DNA of 64,000 nt from Geosiphon pyriformis (lineage: Eukaryota; Glomeromycota; Glomeromycetes; Archaeosporales; Geosiphonaceae), in contig JAAOMT010000009.1 in NCBI GenBank assembly GCA_016748015.1, positions 328,459-392,458 of the forward strand. Direction: 5' to 3'. The notes below the pieces were generated by a model. That model worked only from the letters and a program-made list of their open reading frames with translations. It was not told the DNA's origin and did not search any database. Positions 35,710-49,354 of this stretch are shown here, piece by piece. How positions within the stretch are numbered: the stretch's first letter is position 1; the number at the start of each line of letters is the position of its first letter. Made by a program: the position numbers and the translations under genes.

Positions 35710-38040
35710 GGATTAAGGGGCTTTTGCTTTGATAAAATTTAAATTATTCTAGAATATTTTTAATCAACTAGGGTTTAATATTTGAATCAAAAGAAGTTTT
35801 GCAAAGAATATCGAAGCTTTGAAATTTTTTTAAAGCAAATATTTTTCCTTTTGAAAATTTTGGACTCCCCAATTCTAATGTTGGGGATTTGAAGAAAACG
35901 CTCACGGATACACATGTACTATGAGATATCAAATGTTGCGAATCAAAACAAATAGGATTCAATCACTGAGAATATTAAGATACAATACAAGAAATTCATA
36001 AATTGCAGGTTTCAATTATGAGCTACTAATTTTTTATTCGATCCCTTTATCCTTTCATAAATAAAAAATTCAAGCTCTTTGTCAAAAGAGCCAATTGCTG
36101 CTTCTTTTAAAATATTTACACTTTTTAAAAAGTCATCTTGATTACATTCCTTTGGTTTACAAGCATAAGCCAATCCTCACTTCCGAAGGTTGCTTCCCAG
36201 CCTCAAAACGAAATAATCTTTTTACGTTTTTCGAATCGCCCTATTTGGTTTTTTGCAAGCTTTGATTGAAGTTATTTTTTTCTATGAAGCAATTAAGACT
36301 GATCACAAGTTATAATTGAATTAAGTTTGAATATTATTTGTTCAAAAAAATAGGGATTGTTATCAAAGATTAGATATGTGAAATTTATCTAGTAACTCTT
36401 GAAACAATCCTATTACTTTGTAAATTTGAAATATCCAGATTTTTGAAAACGGGATTATTCATTGGTTTTCCTTTGATTGTTAAAACCTTTGAATTTATTC
36501 ACAAAATAAGGGTTACAATTTTTTTGAAATTCTAAATCATTTCAATACCCTTCTCTTAAATGAAATTAATTTAGTTAAGTAATGTTAAGTCTGGAATCTT
36601 AAGTTGTTATTTTCTTTTTAAAACCAAGTTGATGAAGAATAGTTTTTTGATGTGCATTAAATTCAAATAAAAAAATTCTTAAGCTTTTTAATCCTGTTTA
36701 ACATTATTCAAAAAAACAATTTTACATGATTGAGGTTCAGATTCCTTTCTTGGTGTAAGGGTCTATTTAAAATAGATTCTTGTCGAAAATTCCTTCTAAA
36801 TGTAAATGGATACATTGATCAAATTTAAGGAAAATTACAACAAAGTAAACAATTGATTTTTGAGAATTCAAGGTACAATACCACAAAAACTTGAATTTCA
36901 TTCTTTTTTTAAAGCTATGAAAACCATTACAACCTAGTTTTAAAAACTTTTTAAATTAAATTTCTAATTGTTGTAAACTTGAAATTAACCCACTAGGTAA
37001 TGATCAATGTGCCAGTGTTTTTTTATCGAGTCAACATTTGAAGATATCTCTTCAGTGCAGATTTTAATTTTTTATTATAAAGATTTCATACATTATTTAT
37101 CTGCCAACCATTCATTAGAACTTGCACGCACAAGAATTCTCTCCGGAAATTGTTATGATATGTTAACTAAATTTATCTTTTTACCAAGATCTTTTTCAGG
37201 GAACTCATTATGGGCCAAACAACAAATATTTTTGTTTTGTTAAATTATATTGTAACATGTTGCAGTTTTTAATTTTGTCACAATTTGTAAAAACCGTTTA
37301 TTAAGAGCTTATATATAAATTGAAATTAATAAATTTAAGATATAGTAAACATTGTAATCACGTGAATTATATTTGATAACATGTCATTTAAAAAAATTTT
37401 CAATCTTTAATATTTATTGTTTAATTAATATTTACTTATTAAATTTATCAACTATCTTCTCAATTATGATGTAACCAGTACCAACCTGAAAATAAGAACC
37501 ATTTAAAAGTGCTTTACTTTTCGAAACGGAAAACCAATTGGAGCTAAAGAAGAAAATTATTTTTTATAAACTCAAAGGAGTCAAATATTTTTTTTACAAG
37601 GTAAATAAAATTTCTGAGATTTATTGTCAAAATAAATTGATATTTTTATTGGGAGATAACATTTTATTTCTCTGTTTTACCTTTAATTTTAGGTTTTGAA
37701 TCGATACAGTACTCATGACTAAAGATGTCAATTTTTAAAAGAACTCTAGAATCCTGTTTTGTATTGTGATCACTGGTACCACATCAAGATATATTCGTCA
37801 AAGGATTCAAGTCACTTTTTTAAGTTCTCTGAGGATATATTCACAATTTTAAATTTGATACGTGGTGTAAAACAGCAGAGGTTGACAAAAGAAACAGTCG
37901 CTATAAGATATGAAGGTAAACACATAATTAAAAATTAAGTTTAAATATGATAAATTTGAAAAGAAGAGAATTTTTTAATTTGAAAAGTATGCCGTAGTTA
38001 CAGTGAAATTCTAGGGATGCTGATTTTCAACGGGAAGAAA
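35710..38040. other. AT-rich spacer without a recognised gene
   Basis: Open stretches at 35768-35962 (minus) and 37007-37243 (plus) are short, lack motifs and have no splice partners. Nothing else is visible. Confidence 0.4.
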
Positions 38041-38890
38041 TACAGTACACCACAAAAGTATTAGACCTCTGATAAAATATTCTGACCACTAATACATTGT
38101 ATCCTACAAAGAGTTTTATTTGGTCAGGTGACATTTATAACCATTATCAGGAATTGTTCCCAAAAAGCATATCAACAGATAGAGGAACCTGTTTTTATAT
38201 TGCAATCATAAAATCATCATTGAGATTGCGTTGAAAGCTAACAAGCTCACAAAAACCCAAAGTTGTAAAACAGCCTCATACATTGAATCTAAATGGTTTC
38301 GCAGACCGGAATAATTTTCTTCGTTCGGAAAACTCCTAAACTTTTAATGTTGGTCGGTTTAGAAAAAATGTGGTTTCATCTGAAACTCGATTTCAGTCAA
38401 AATCTTTATAATTTAGCCCACTCCAAACGTTTTTTTATGTTTGTCAGTGAGTAACAGTTTGGTAAGTTTTTAACCATATATTTTCCTATTCGCCTTCACG
38501 TAAATGTCGTTGAGTAATGTCTAAACTAATGTTAACCTTTCATTTTTTTTATTTTCCGTTGTATATCAGTGGCAAGTTGTACAATTTCGGTATCTTGTTT
38601 TGGGTCGTATTTCGATTTCACCCAGATTTTGGTTGATAGTCTTTTGATTCCTCCCACCTTTTAATCCAAGAAAGTGCTGCAGACTTACTACAATGGATAT
38701 ATTTTGCTGTGGCTGCAAGTTCAAGTTTCGGGCCTTTGGAATGTTTATTTAAAAAAGACGCTTCTGTATTGGAAGAGATATTTTTGCGACATAGAATTTG
38801 AAACCTGAATGATGGCATGGGGTACTTTGTCTTCGGAAAATCATGAGTCCGAGCTTATTTTGGGATTGGATACTTTTGTGGCGCACTGTA
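38041..38890 (-). mobile_element. Internally deleted Tc1/mariner element with terminal inverted repeats
   Basis: The left end reads TACAGTACACCACAAAAGTA and the right end, reverse-complemented, reads TACAGTGCGCCACAAAAGTA: 18 of 20 bases match. The terminal TA on each side is the expected target duplication. The total is about 850 bp, shorter than a full Tc1 element. The minus strand keeps an N-terminal helix-turn-helix piece (38818-38618; ATAKYIHCSKSAALSWIKRW) and a decayed FQMKPHFF-type block near 38380. No intact transposase remains, so it is non-autonomous. Confidence 0.85.
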
Positions 38891-39568
38891 AATGGCTTAG
38901 AATTCAAATCAGAATAATTCTTGAAAGCTGAAAATCGCTTTAAGCCTAACCCTACAGGCTTTTACTTTTTTAATGCTCATGACTCAAAATTTTTAATACC
39001 CAATTCTTGAATTCTTATCTTGTTTATTTTAAAAAGGATTGAACAGCGGTCGAAAAGCTTAAGAATTTTCTCTGCCACAGCGTTAGATCTTCTTTCGAAT
39101 GCAAATTGTTGAATTGATTCGTTGAAGTACAAGTCAATCTTGAAACAAATATTACTATTATTATTATTATTATTACTTGTAGCTGAAATTAATTTTCCAA
39201 GGAATTCAAAAGCATTCAATTGTCATCATAAAGATTCGAAAATTTTCCGTCAATCCTTAATCATAATTTTCACCAATTTCTAGGATTTCAAAGCAAAAAT
39301 ATTTCAGAAAAATCAATTTTCTCATCCAAATAACCAGCTTCCCAAATTCTTTCAAGTGAATTACTTAACGCTTATATTATTGCACAAATATCGGACATGC
39401 CATTGTTTTTTCAGATATATTTTATTTAGCATCTTGAAATTCTATTGTATCTTGAAGAATTTAGTGTTCGGCATTAAGTTAATCCCATTAAATTTCAAGA
39501 AAATTGTCTTTTTGTGCTGTTACTGTGAAATATTTTTCATGTAATCTACGAAACCTCATGAATCAAGG
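38891..39568. other. Spacer with a short (TTA)n run
   Basis: No gene was recognised. A TTA/ATT run lies at about 39152-39175. The open stretch 39219-38977 on minus crosses that run and is not supported. Confidence 0.4.
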
Positions 39569-40239
39569 TTATGCGACATACCACCAAAAAATTAACATTA
39601 AAACGGCCATGAATCGAATCCAATTTGGAAATTCATAATTGGTTTGTTTTCTTGAAAAATTCGAAGTTACTATATTAGTTGGGCTGAACCCTAATGTTTG
39701 ACTTGGCGACAAAGTTGCATTTGCCGAAATTGTTAATGGTGATTTAGATGATATAACTCCTGGACTTTCAGCATTAGTCTGTATCAATGAAATATTGCTC
39801 CGGCTTGTGCTCTCTCGAGGGGGTATGTAAGGCGTTGAAGTTATTGTGATTGTTGATGGGGGAAGTGTAGGTGACCTTACAGTGATTATTGTAGTTGCTG
39901 GAAGGGAAATTTCAACAGTCACGCTTACTACTGAAGTTTGAGTACTGTTTTGAAAGTCAAAATCAATGAAAATTGGATTTTATTTTTTTCAACGTTCATA
40001 AAATATCAGATAATCGTAATCAATCGAGGAAATTTTTACATTATTGGGGAGTTATCGAGAGCTTGACGTTTTATGTTTAAAGCTGAACTAAAATAAGAAA
40101 GACGTTAACTGTTATTAAATTCCAATCAAAACAAAAAATTGATTCATAGTCATAAATAAGATGAGACTTACATTTCTCTATGATTTGAAAGCAAAATTAT
40201 AATAGGGAATAAAACAAGCTTGAACGAATTGATTCTCAT
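39569..40239 (-). CDS. Ser/Thr-rich secreted protein with probable GPI anchor
   Basis: Three exons: 40239-40172, 40087-40040 and 39944-39569 (163 aa). MRINSFKLVLFPIIILLSNH is a signal peptide, and the following ISALNIKRQALD contains a possible Kex2 site (KR). The body is Ser/Thr/Pro-rich with repeated TITVRS/TITITS-type segments and several N-x-S/T sites (ISANATLS, RSNISL). It ends in a hydrophobic stretch, WIRFMAVLMLIFWWYVA, right at the C-terminus. That is the layout of fungal GPI-anchored cell-wall mannoproteins, although the last segment could also be a simple membrane anchor. Its role in wall or surface structure is inferred from composition only. Donors GTAAGT and GTAAAA. Confidence 0.7.
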
Positions 40240-43216
40240 TTTCTTGGAAAGCTTAATATGGGCTTTCAACTTTGAATGAAAAATTATTGTAAGACAAAAA
40301 TAGCCGATAGATGGCAAATTTAATAGCAGAAGAATAATCAAAAAAGTTTGCCTTTCGCATTCGGCACTTTATTCTATGTGGAAGATTGGCTTCTTTTTAT
40401 CAATTTCTATTTGTGTGAAATACTAGAAATTTTATTGGTTCAGGTAACGTTACATTTTTTGGAAAGAACAAAATAGCAGTAGCAACAGTTGTGCTAATAC
40501 GCTAATACACTTATAATATTATTGTAATATGAAAAGAGGCTTGTTGTTTAATGGAGCCCCTAGTGATGAGCGAATGATTTTGCCATTTGGGAATACATGT
40601 AATAGGCATAGGATAGCAATAAATAAACTTCCGAAAAGTAGTGATCGGGTGTTTGATACTTTATTAGGTAATTACACGCGATCGCCAATGTAATTAATGA
40701 AATGGAATAGGCTTAAACACAATTAAACAGGAGCGATATTCATGTATCAACCAAAGACCTTTTTTTCCCATATATTTGTTTTTTTAATACGGAAAAAATC
40801 GTATAATTTTGACATGAAACAATGGTTTTGTACTCCACATGGTTATGAGAGCCCTCAATTGAATTTGAAAATGATCAGAATACTTTTTTTTCTTTTCTCT
40901 TTTACGATTTCATGTGATAAAAAAAAATCATATCTTTGAATTAAAAATTGTACGGGAAGATAAAAATTTTTCTTTTCGATCAAATTAGTAAAATGTGATT
41001 TTTAGTATGGATCATAAAATTTCTTATCTGAAATATTTATTCTCGTGTGAAAACAACTTTAAAAAAATGCTTCTGAAAAATCATGCCTATTCTCTAGCTG
41101 AAAGGGTAAATAAATAGGCTGCTGATTAATCAAATAAATCTGAGCATTTAGACTCACTAGAAAGTTTTCTTATAATGAAAATCTTATTCCCTGCTCAAAA
41201 AAAAAATTCCTTTGAATAATTTGATTAATATTGCCAGCGACAAAAAGATTTAGTTATAGACTTTTAAATAAAGCCATTTTTTAAACCGCAATAGTAAATT
41301 TCATTATAAAAAATTGAGGAATGCAAAAAAATTTGAAAGTTTTTTGGGATTTACTTTTTTCATATCTATTGATATCTTTGAAATTAACCTACTCATTACT
41401 TAGATTATTATTAGATGTGTAAGTTAAAATAACCATCCTCTTGTATTTTTTACGCAAAATTGAGTTTCTAAACTTAATTAATTTTGTATTAGTAAGACTA
41501 TCTCTCTCACACTTTTCTGCAATTAGAAAATCTCTGTTTATAATATATATGGTTGAGAAATCTTGTTAGGCATTGATTTATTTCAAACCGATGATTTATC
41601 AGGCTTAATGCACTAATTTAAATTTAACCTAATCGTATATACATATTACCCTTCTAGTGTAAACAATCCAAAAATATTTTATCCGATATCCTTTCGAGAA
41701 ACTTCCATAATGAGAATTCGGTATTTTCTCTGATCAACAAAAAAACTGAGATCATTCAGATATGGCCGGATTTACTAAAAAAAGAATTTACAAAGTTTAA
41801 AGTGGTAAACAATTGTTTTTGTACATAAATCGACAACTTTTTTAATCTAAAAATGGTGGGTAAATATATTTCAAACACACAAATTTTCAGCCAGCTCACA
41901 AATATCTAATCCATATAGAGCCTTTTTTCATTTCTGAATCTATTTCGAATCAAATTATAAGTTGAACACTTGATAATTTAAATTTAGTTGGAAAAATTGA
42001 AAATGATTTATGTATAGTTAATCTTGAAATAACCTTTTTATTTGCACTATTTTTAAATCTATTGTAAGGAAAATTTTTTTTAAATAAAGTTATTTATTCA
42101 CTTAAAATCAATAAATCTAGTGTTCTTAGCTGATGGATAAATTCTAAAGATCCAGTTTTTTGTTTAATTTAAGGAAATTCGGAACATTTATCTCCAAAGT
42201 ATATATTCAATAATGAATATTTTCCCGATTATCATTTCCTCGTGAACTTTTTCCAATCTTATTTTCTCCCTACTTTTGAATAAAGAATCAATTCAATAAT
42301 ACTAGTCAAGCATTTTACTCATCTTTGAATTTAAATCTCAGATTTTATTATCATACGCTAATTTTTTTTTATTTTTCTGGAGTTTTTAACTTTTGGCAAT
42401 TATTTGCCAAAATTCATTTGTAATTGAATAAAACCACAGAGCTCTGAGCATTATGAAGTTTCTATTTGTTCTCAATTGATACAATCTTATGGTAAATAAT
42501 GCTGTGTATGAAATATTTTGAAATCTCTATTTTAAATATCAAACTTTTGTTAATCTCTTCTAATTTTTGTATTTTGTGAAAAAATGGTTTAATGAAAGCA
42601 TTGAACAAATTCAACAAAATTTAAAGGATAATAAGTCAGGTAATAGGTGTGGAAATTTTTGATTGCGAAAAAATATCTTAAGATTCATTAAATTCAGTCC
42701 CTTAAATTTGGAACTCACTCAAATATATGAATATTCCTTGTAAAATTTTGAAACCTCCATTCCTTAGTTTGCAATATTAGGTGAGCATTCCGTCCGATAT
42801 TATCTTGTGAGGAACGGACCACCTATCATTATGCCTCTTTTTTCCAAAATGAAGAAACCAAAAAGCATGCTTATCATTATTCAAATGGAGATTATTAACA
42901 TAGAAACAGATCCGAAAATTCTGTCGTTGCCACAATAATTTTTGGCAATCGGAAAAAAAGGGTTTTGCTGATCCACATTTACCACTTGTCGATTTGCATT
43001 TTTTTTATTTACCAAATTGTGTTTTACTTAATAACTTCATCTCTGGAAATTAGCGCCTTGCCATGCATGCCCTGAAGCAATGTACCGAGACACACGACTA
43101 TTCACAGAAACTTACATTCATCCCATACTGCAGTCTCTTGAAGTTTTTATATTTATATTCATTAGCATCTTTCCTGCCTAAAAGTCCATATAGAATTTAA
43201 ATTTGTCTTTAATCAG
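40240..43216. other. Long AT-rich spacer without a gene
   Basis: No frame with family resemblance on either strand. The 65-codon stretch at 40742-40939 is Phe/Lys-rich and unsupported. Confidence 0.4.
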
Positions 43217-43850
43217 TTGAGGCATTATCCAAGTCTGTCTTGTTGGGCTGCTATGATAATCTTTAGTGTAAAGACAATGGTATCTATTCCAACGGACAAC
43301 GGTATTATAAGCATATCTCGCCAAACCTATCTACCATTCAAGAGTTGCTTCTTAGGGCGGTTGGGATACACCTCGATTAGTAGCATACGATTGAGGGTGC
43401 TTCCATTTTCTGGCATTTGGAACAGACTGCTGTCGCCTTTCTTTTGCACTTTTGGTTCCTGGGTTCTCGTTGGTAGTGAGCAGCTCGTCGTCCTTGGATT
43501 CTGTCCTCTGCCAGCTCGTACTCATTAGAGGTCAAATCGTTGAAGAGAATCACAAATGGAGGAAGAAGAGATTTTAAAGGAGGTCGAAAGTGAAATGGCA
43601 GAGACGGTCACGACAGGCAACCACAACCTCTGAGACCATTCCGTAACTTGCTCACTCCAATAGGGCCTTAAGTCCTGGGCATCTGAAATTGACGCCTGAG
43701 CCAAAAGCTCTTAATTTGGGAATCAAGAAAGAAAGAGCTGTTTTTGTTGCTTGGCGCAAGACACGAGCGTAGAGGTAACTCTTCTTGGTAGCAGAGGTGG
43801 TGGTAGCATCAGAATTTTGAGAATTTAGAGGGAGGTGGGATATTTATTTT
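43217..43850 (-). pseudogene. GC-richer coding remnant with a zinc-ribbon-like piece
   Basis: This stretch is clearly less AT-rich than its surroundings. The minus strand (about 43500-43340) reads NQKCKRKATAVCSKCQKMEA followed by IVCY, a Cys pattern like the C-terminal zinc ribbon of PiggyBac-type transposases. Stops interrupt the frame on both sides. The 103-codon plus-strand open stretch across the same DNA (43217-43528) is taken as a by-product. Identity is tentative; it is probably an old mobile-element fragment. Confidence 0.3.
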
Positions 43851-44725
43851 CAGGATTTTGATCATTATTAAGCAACTGATTAGTATTTTTATTAATAGCA
43901 TTATTTAGCAAAAATTTTCATCTGTGATTATATAGGAATGAATATTAAGAGCAGTTGAAACAGTGAACAGATTTCAAGTTCAAAAAATCCTGTAGTAAAA
44001 ATTCTTTTGTGCTGCTGCTCAATGCAAAAGATTCTCATTAAGCGTTTTTAAGGATATATATAGTTTTTCTCTCTCAAAAAATTCAATAAATTGCAAATTG
44101 AAAATGATTATAATGTCAAAGCATTTGATTATTTCGTGATCAAAGATCTTGAATTAAAGTAAGGCTTTCTTTTTTCTATTTTTACATTGAAATTTTGTCG
44201 TCTCAATTCTGAGAAACTTTGTTATCTTTTATCTCTCAAAAGTTAGGCGAGTGTAATAGAAGAATGACATCAGAAAAGGAATTCAAGAGTATATGATATA
44301 AAATGACAGAATATGATATTTCAAAGCAAATGTCTATTGACCCATCTAGAATTTGTCTATAAAAATTTTATTTTAAGTCTTTCTATACATTATTTTTAAT
44401 AAATTAGACGAGATTTCAAAGTGGGAAACCAGTTACCCATCGTTGCATACTTGTCCTCTAAATTTTTTTCATAATCGTACTAATAAATCAAGTGGTGGAA
44501 GATTTTATTCTCATCGTAAATCCGGATTTATATTAGTTGGTGTCTGTGACCCTTCGTAATCATTCAAATCAATTTCATGTAATATACCCAGAGTTTGTGT
44601 TGTGGATGAACTTTGGATGCGCGAAATTATTTCCATACTTTGAACCCCTGAACTTTGGATTTGTGAATGAATTTCCATGCTGTGGACTCTTGAACGTGGA
44701 ATTTCTAGAGAAATTTTCAGTGTGA
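43851..44725. other. Spacer downstream of the pseudokinase gene
   Basis: No gene was recognised. A local near-repeat of CTTTGGAT/GAACTTTGGAT lies around 44605-44700 within an unsupported 62-codon open stretch. Confidence 0.35.
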
Positions 44726-47700
44726 TTAAATTGGTGCAACAAAAGTTTTTACCTTTAAAAATGCAATTTTCTTACCGATTTCTTCGAGGGAAGTCCGTGT
44801 CGAGGTTGGAAAATCATATACAGGTTCAAGTGACATATTAGCCAAGCATTCAGCCACATCGGAGATGTTGGGTCGACCTGTCGGCTCATCTTTCCAACAT
44901 TCCTGATATAGCTCAACATAGGCGGCAGGGCTTCCATAAACAGGTACTTCACGTTTCCCCTTAATGATATCGGTTGCCAACTGACTACCTTCTTGAACTA
45001 GATGTCGAAACGGAGGACATCCACTGGAGATTTCCCAAAATATGACGCCTAATGCGTAGATATCACTTAGATAGTCTAGTGGATAGTTACCATCTCGAAG
45101 ACGTCGTGGATCAATGAAAGGAATTTCACCAGCCATGGTGTGCTTTATATCAAACTCAGTGTTTTCGTTTTCATGGTTTAAAATTTTTGTTAAACCGAAG
45201 CCAGATATTTTTGCGGTACCATCATGGATAAGGACATTTAAGCAACTCTAATAATGATAAGGCCACATTATTCAAGACTAAATGAAGTTTGCGCTAAAAT
45301 TTTCTTGGAAAATAAGTTAAAGCTGCTTACCAGATTTCCATGAATTATATTGTTTTCATGAAGATGTTTTAATCCTAATGTAATTTCGGAAGCTAAGATG
45401 ACCCTTTTACCCCACGAAATATAATCGAAATTTTCTTTTAAAAAATGGCTTAAATCTCCACCGTTGGCATATTGCATGACAAGCGAATACTCGTGACTAT
45501 TCAGATGTTTCGTAACTCCAAAAAGTTTGATAATATTTACATGATTCACGACACGTAAATTTTCTTGAACCTATCGATCAAAAAAAAATTAATTTCTGTA
45601 AGCAAAGGCATAAATTTTCACCACAAAATACCTCTTTAGCAAGTTTGACATTTTGCCCAAATGCTGAATTGATCGTTAGCAATTTTTTTAAGATCACTGT
45701 CATCGACTGAGGAATCCACAAAGCCGAAATGATCATATCCCCATCACCATTTCCAAGCGCTTGTTTTTCACTAAATTCTTCTATATCGATATATTCAAGT
45801 AGTTTTTCCTCGATTATAGCACGAATCCACGGCGGATGTACAGCAAATAATATTGAATGCACGGGAGTCGCATAACTTTCGATGATATCGTTATAGGAGC
45901 TTAGAGGGTCAAAAAGTTCCCATTTTGGCTGAGGTTCTGTAAATGTATTTTAGAATTCGTATTGATTTTGTGGCTAATTAAATTATTCACATATGAATAA
46001 AAAATGCAGAAACATAACAAACCAAAATTCGATTCAATGGTAGTCGATTGGTCACCATTGTATTCGATATTATTACGTCTTATATTCAACATTACTATCG
46101 CAACACATATAATGCCAAAGACCACCGTGCTGGCAACTATTATCCCAATCCAGGCACCAGTAGAAAAATCCGTCGGCCCAGAGGAATTTGCATCTGTTTG
46201 GTTTGCATTTTTTTTTGGATCCAAAGCGTTATTTGATGCAGTTGCTCCTAAGAGAAATTATTTAGAGAATGCGAAACCAATTTATATTATCCTCGTAAAT
46301 CAAATATCACCACATACTTTGCAAAGTAGACAAATCCTTTGAAAAAATTGCCCAATTTTTAGAATTTGCAAAATTAACACACCAAATTGTCTTGTTAATA
46401 AGCAAATTCGGCATCATGCAATCAGAGGGAACATTTGGCAGGTTTGTCGAATTTCCGTCTGGGGAAGAAATTTGAGATACCAGGCCTTCATCCGAATTAT
46501 AGGATACCAAATAGTCTTTATAGTATAAATTATCAAAAATTTGGACTTTTTCAATAGGTTGGTGAAAGTCAAACGCCTTGGTAATATTTGGTAAGCTACG
46601 TTCCATGTAGTTGTAAGTCGGTTGGCTATCATTTTGCTTTTTGATCGCTACAACACATCTATAACTCTTGCCTATTTTCAAAAAGTAAGCTTGATAATTT
46701 ATGAAAAGAAGATACAAGTCTTGCTACTTACTTTGAGTCCCATCTGAACAAGAAGACGAATAGTAATCGACGTGATCAAGATTTAAATTACTGAAATATT
46801 GAGTAGGCCCAATTTTCTGGGCTTCAGGCTCTAGATACATGTCATAAATAGTTCCTTGACTATTTTTTGATTTAGAGGCAGTTGTTACAAAGAAGCCAAA
46901 ACCGCCAACAGTTAAAGGAAAGGTATTATAGGAGATGATATTAGGGAGGTTGATGATCCCGGTTGTATTTGTCTGAATTTGACGTTTATCAGCGCTGGGA
47001 AAATTTTAAATAATCGATTAAAACCTTTGTGTCAATTCTAATTCAGATAAAATTCATAAACTATCATTGCTTACGAAATGGAAAAACGAGTGAATGTAAC
47101 AGTTTTGTTATTGCTTGACTGGGTCCATAGATGAAACAAATAATTTTGGGATCCCCTGGTGGCAAAACTTCCACTTTTCATGAATGACAACTCTGAGGTT
47201 GAATCGAAACTTAGAATCCTGAATAAATAGAGCAAAGGAAAAATAATTCAAAATACTGCTTCAGCATTCATAAGCCAAAAAAGAAATTTCAAAAATTTTT
47301 GGTGACAAATCTTGTCTTACTCAAATATTTTCCCTGACCAGGATATACCAACTGCACTAACGTTAACTTTTGTACTATTTCCAGAATTTGTGCTACTTAA
47401 AAAAGACAACAAAATATAGTCCTTTTCTAATGCCCAAAAGTTAATAGTGTCATTGCAAAAATTTGACTCTGGTATATTCATATCTAGTGTCCAACTCTTC
47501 AAAGTATTATTGGGAAAGACGACACGAAATTGTGTCTTTGGTTCTAAACAACTTTCATTTTTTCGTTGTGACATACGAATGATCAGTGTGCCATCAAAAT
47601 ATGAGTCGGTACTATGTACGAAAAGACCATCTTGTTGTTCACTGAATGCGGCAAAGGCTATCATAGATTTGCCAAACACGAAAGTCGACAAAGTTGTAAA

Positions 47701-47754
47701 AGTGAAAAGACTGTAAAATGCCAAAAGGCAGCCGCAGCAATATTTAAACAGCAT
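44726..47754 (-). CDS. Receptor-like transmembrane pseudokinase (TKL-type kinase fold)
   Basis: Eight exons: 47754-47321, 47218-47075, 46994-46732, 46671-46318, 46247-46023, 45936-45632, 45570-45331 and 45247-44726 (about 828 aa). The start MLFKYCCGCLLAFYSLFTFT opens a signal peptide; an ATG at 47826 is an alternative. A roughly 430-residue beta-rich ectodomain has many N-glycosylation sites and few Cys. GAWIGIIVASTVVFGIICVA is the membrane segment. The cytoplasmic part is a kinase fold: VILKKL holds the beta-3 Lys, VNIIKLFGV follows helix C, LVMQYANGGDLSHFL is the hinge, SDIYALGVIFWEISSG is subdomain IX and ECWKDEPTGRPNI is subdomain XI. The catalytic loop reads HGNL instead of HRDL and the metal motif reads GFG instead of DFG, and the Gly-rich loop is degraded. 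Phosphotransfer is therefore unlikely. It probably signals by binding partners. Ligand unknown. Confidence 0.85.
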
Positions 47755-49354
47755 GTCGCTCGAAATTTTTTTGGAAAGGATTGAAGTGTTCCTAGTTGTT
47801 ATCGGAAAGAAGAAGAAAAATTGCAAAGAATTTAGAATGCGCTTTGTTTTTAACTAAATATGAATAAAGTTAGAATTTGGGACAAAATTTTTGGTTTATC
47901 AATTAGTGCCAAGTGTATTTTGCAAAAAATTTCGTAAAATAAGTTCCGACCAAAATCCGGGAAATTTAGAGATTGCACATGTGACATTAAAGATATTACT
48001 CGGTTTGACGCATGAAAAATTAATATTTTTTCCGTGATTGAGTTTCTCGCTCCTTAAGATATCAAGTTAATTTTTTATTTATATTGGCGATTATCAAATA
48101 TAATTTTATAGATATATTTTCCCGTTTTGTGATTGTAAACTTTTTTAATTAGTAAATAAACTAAAATATAAAATTATCTAGAATACCTGGTTTTTTTTGT
48201 AGTCGATTAGCGTAAATCCATTTTGAAAGATATTCTTGCATACCATTTAGATGAAAGAAATTGCTTCAACCCCTATATGAATTCTCAGAAATCAAGCAAC
48301 AGAATATTTGGAGTCGCTAAATTTTTCTTGATGCCAAATTCGTTTATTGAGTTCTTTCAATGAACTAGTTAAAAATCCTATAATTTATAAATATTCAGAG
48401 CTTTCCTTGCTATTAATTTTTATGTATTCTAGAATAGCTGCCTTTTCCAGGCTCTGTATGAAAGAAATCTTCATTTTGCATACATGATCTTATTTTCGTC
48501 AAATTTCCGGATTTAGGAATGAGGACTAAGGACTATGAATAATTTTCCATTTATGTAAAAATATTTTGAAGCTACGGTAGAGAACTTCTTTTACAACAAA
48601 AAATTTACTTTCATTGTATTTCAGAATATATGTTTATTAAATTCAAAATGGCAAATAGAGCGCTTTGTAAGAGCTGAAAGTTATTTTCATAACAAAAGCC
48701 TAGATAAGAGACAAAAAAAAACGAAATTTAAATTTCATTTCATCAATTTTTAATATTAGAAATTGAGAAAGTCTCTAAAGGCACAATGTACAAGTAAATT
48801 CTTTTTCGATTCAGTTTTTAAACAAATTAAGAGATTCCCAACCAAAAATTGATCCAATATTTATTTGCATTTGGAATATATCTAATTTTCATTTCTTGAC
48901 AACGAAGAATCAATCAGAAGTGAAACAATAATTTTATATTCTACACCCTACTCACCTGTTTTCGATTTTCAAAAAATCCAGTTCAAAATTCAATTTAGTG
49001 CCACATTTACAAAACTGATAGTTATTTCTTGAATCAAATCCGGCTTTGGTGATTTTATTCCCGTCGTTTTCACCACTTAAGCTAAATAGCTCGCCTCGAA
49101 ATTTATCTCAAATCAAGAAATCGACCCTATTCAAAGAAACTTTTTAGCCAACCAGTTTCATCCTTGAACCAATTTTGTCGATCAAAAAGGGAGATGTAGA
49201 AATAGTTATCCTTCATTAAGATGTATTTTTGTGTTTGTATTTAAGTAATGATCGCTTTCGTAGGCAATACCTGTCCAAAAGCCTAATAAATTTTTCATAA
49301 GCTCCCTAATTATTTCATTTTTTAATTTTAGGTAATTTTCGAGTCCAAATTCCA
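47755..49354. other. Spacer without a gene
   Basis: AT-rich, with no recognised frame. It includes the upstream region of the pseudokinase gene and the 3' flank of the next lipase-like gene. Confidence 0.4.
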
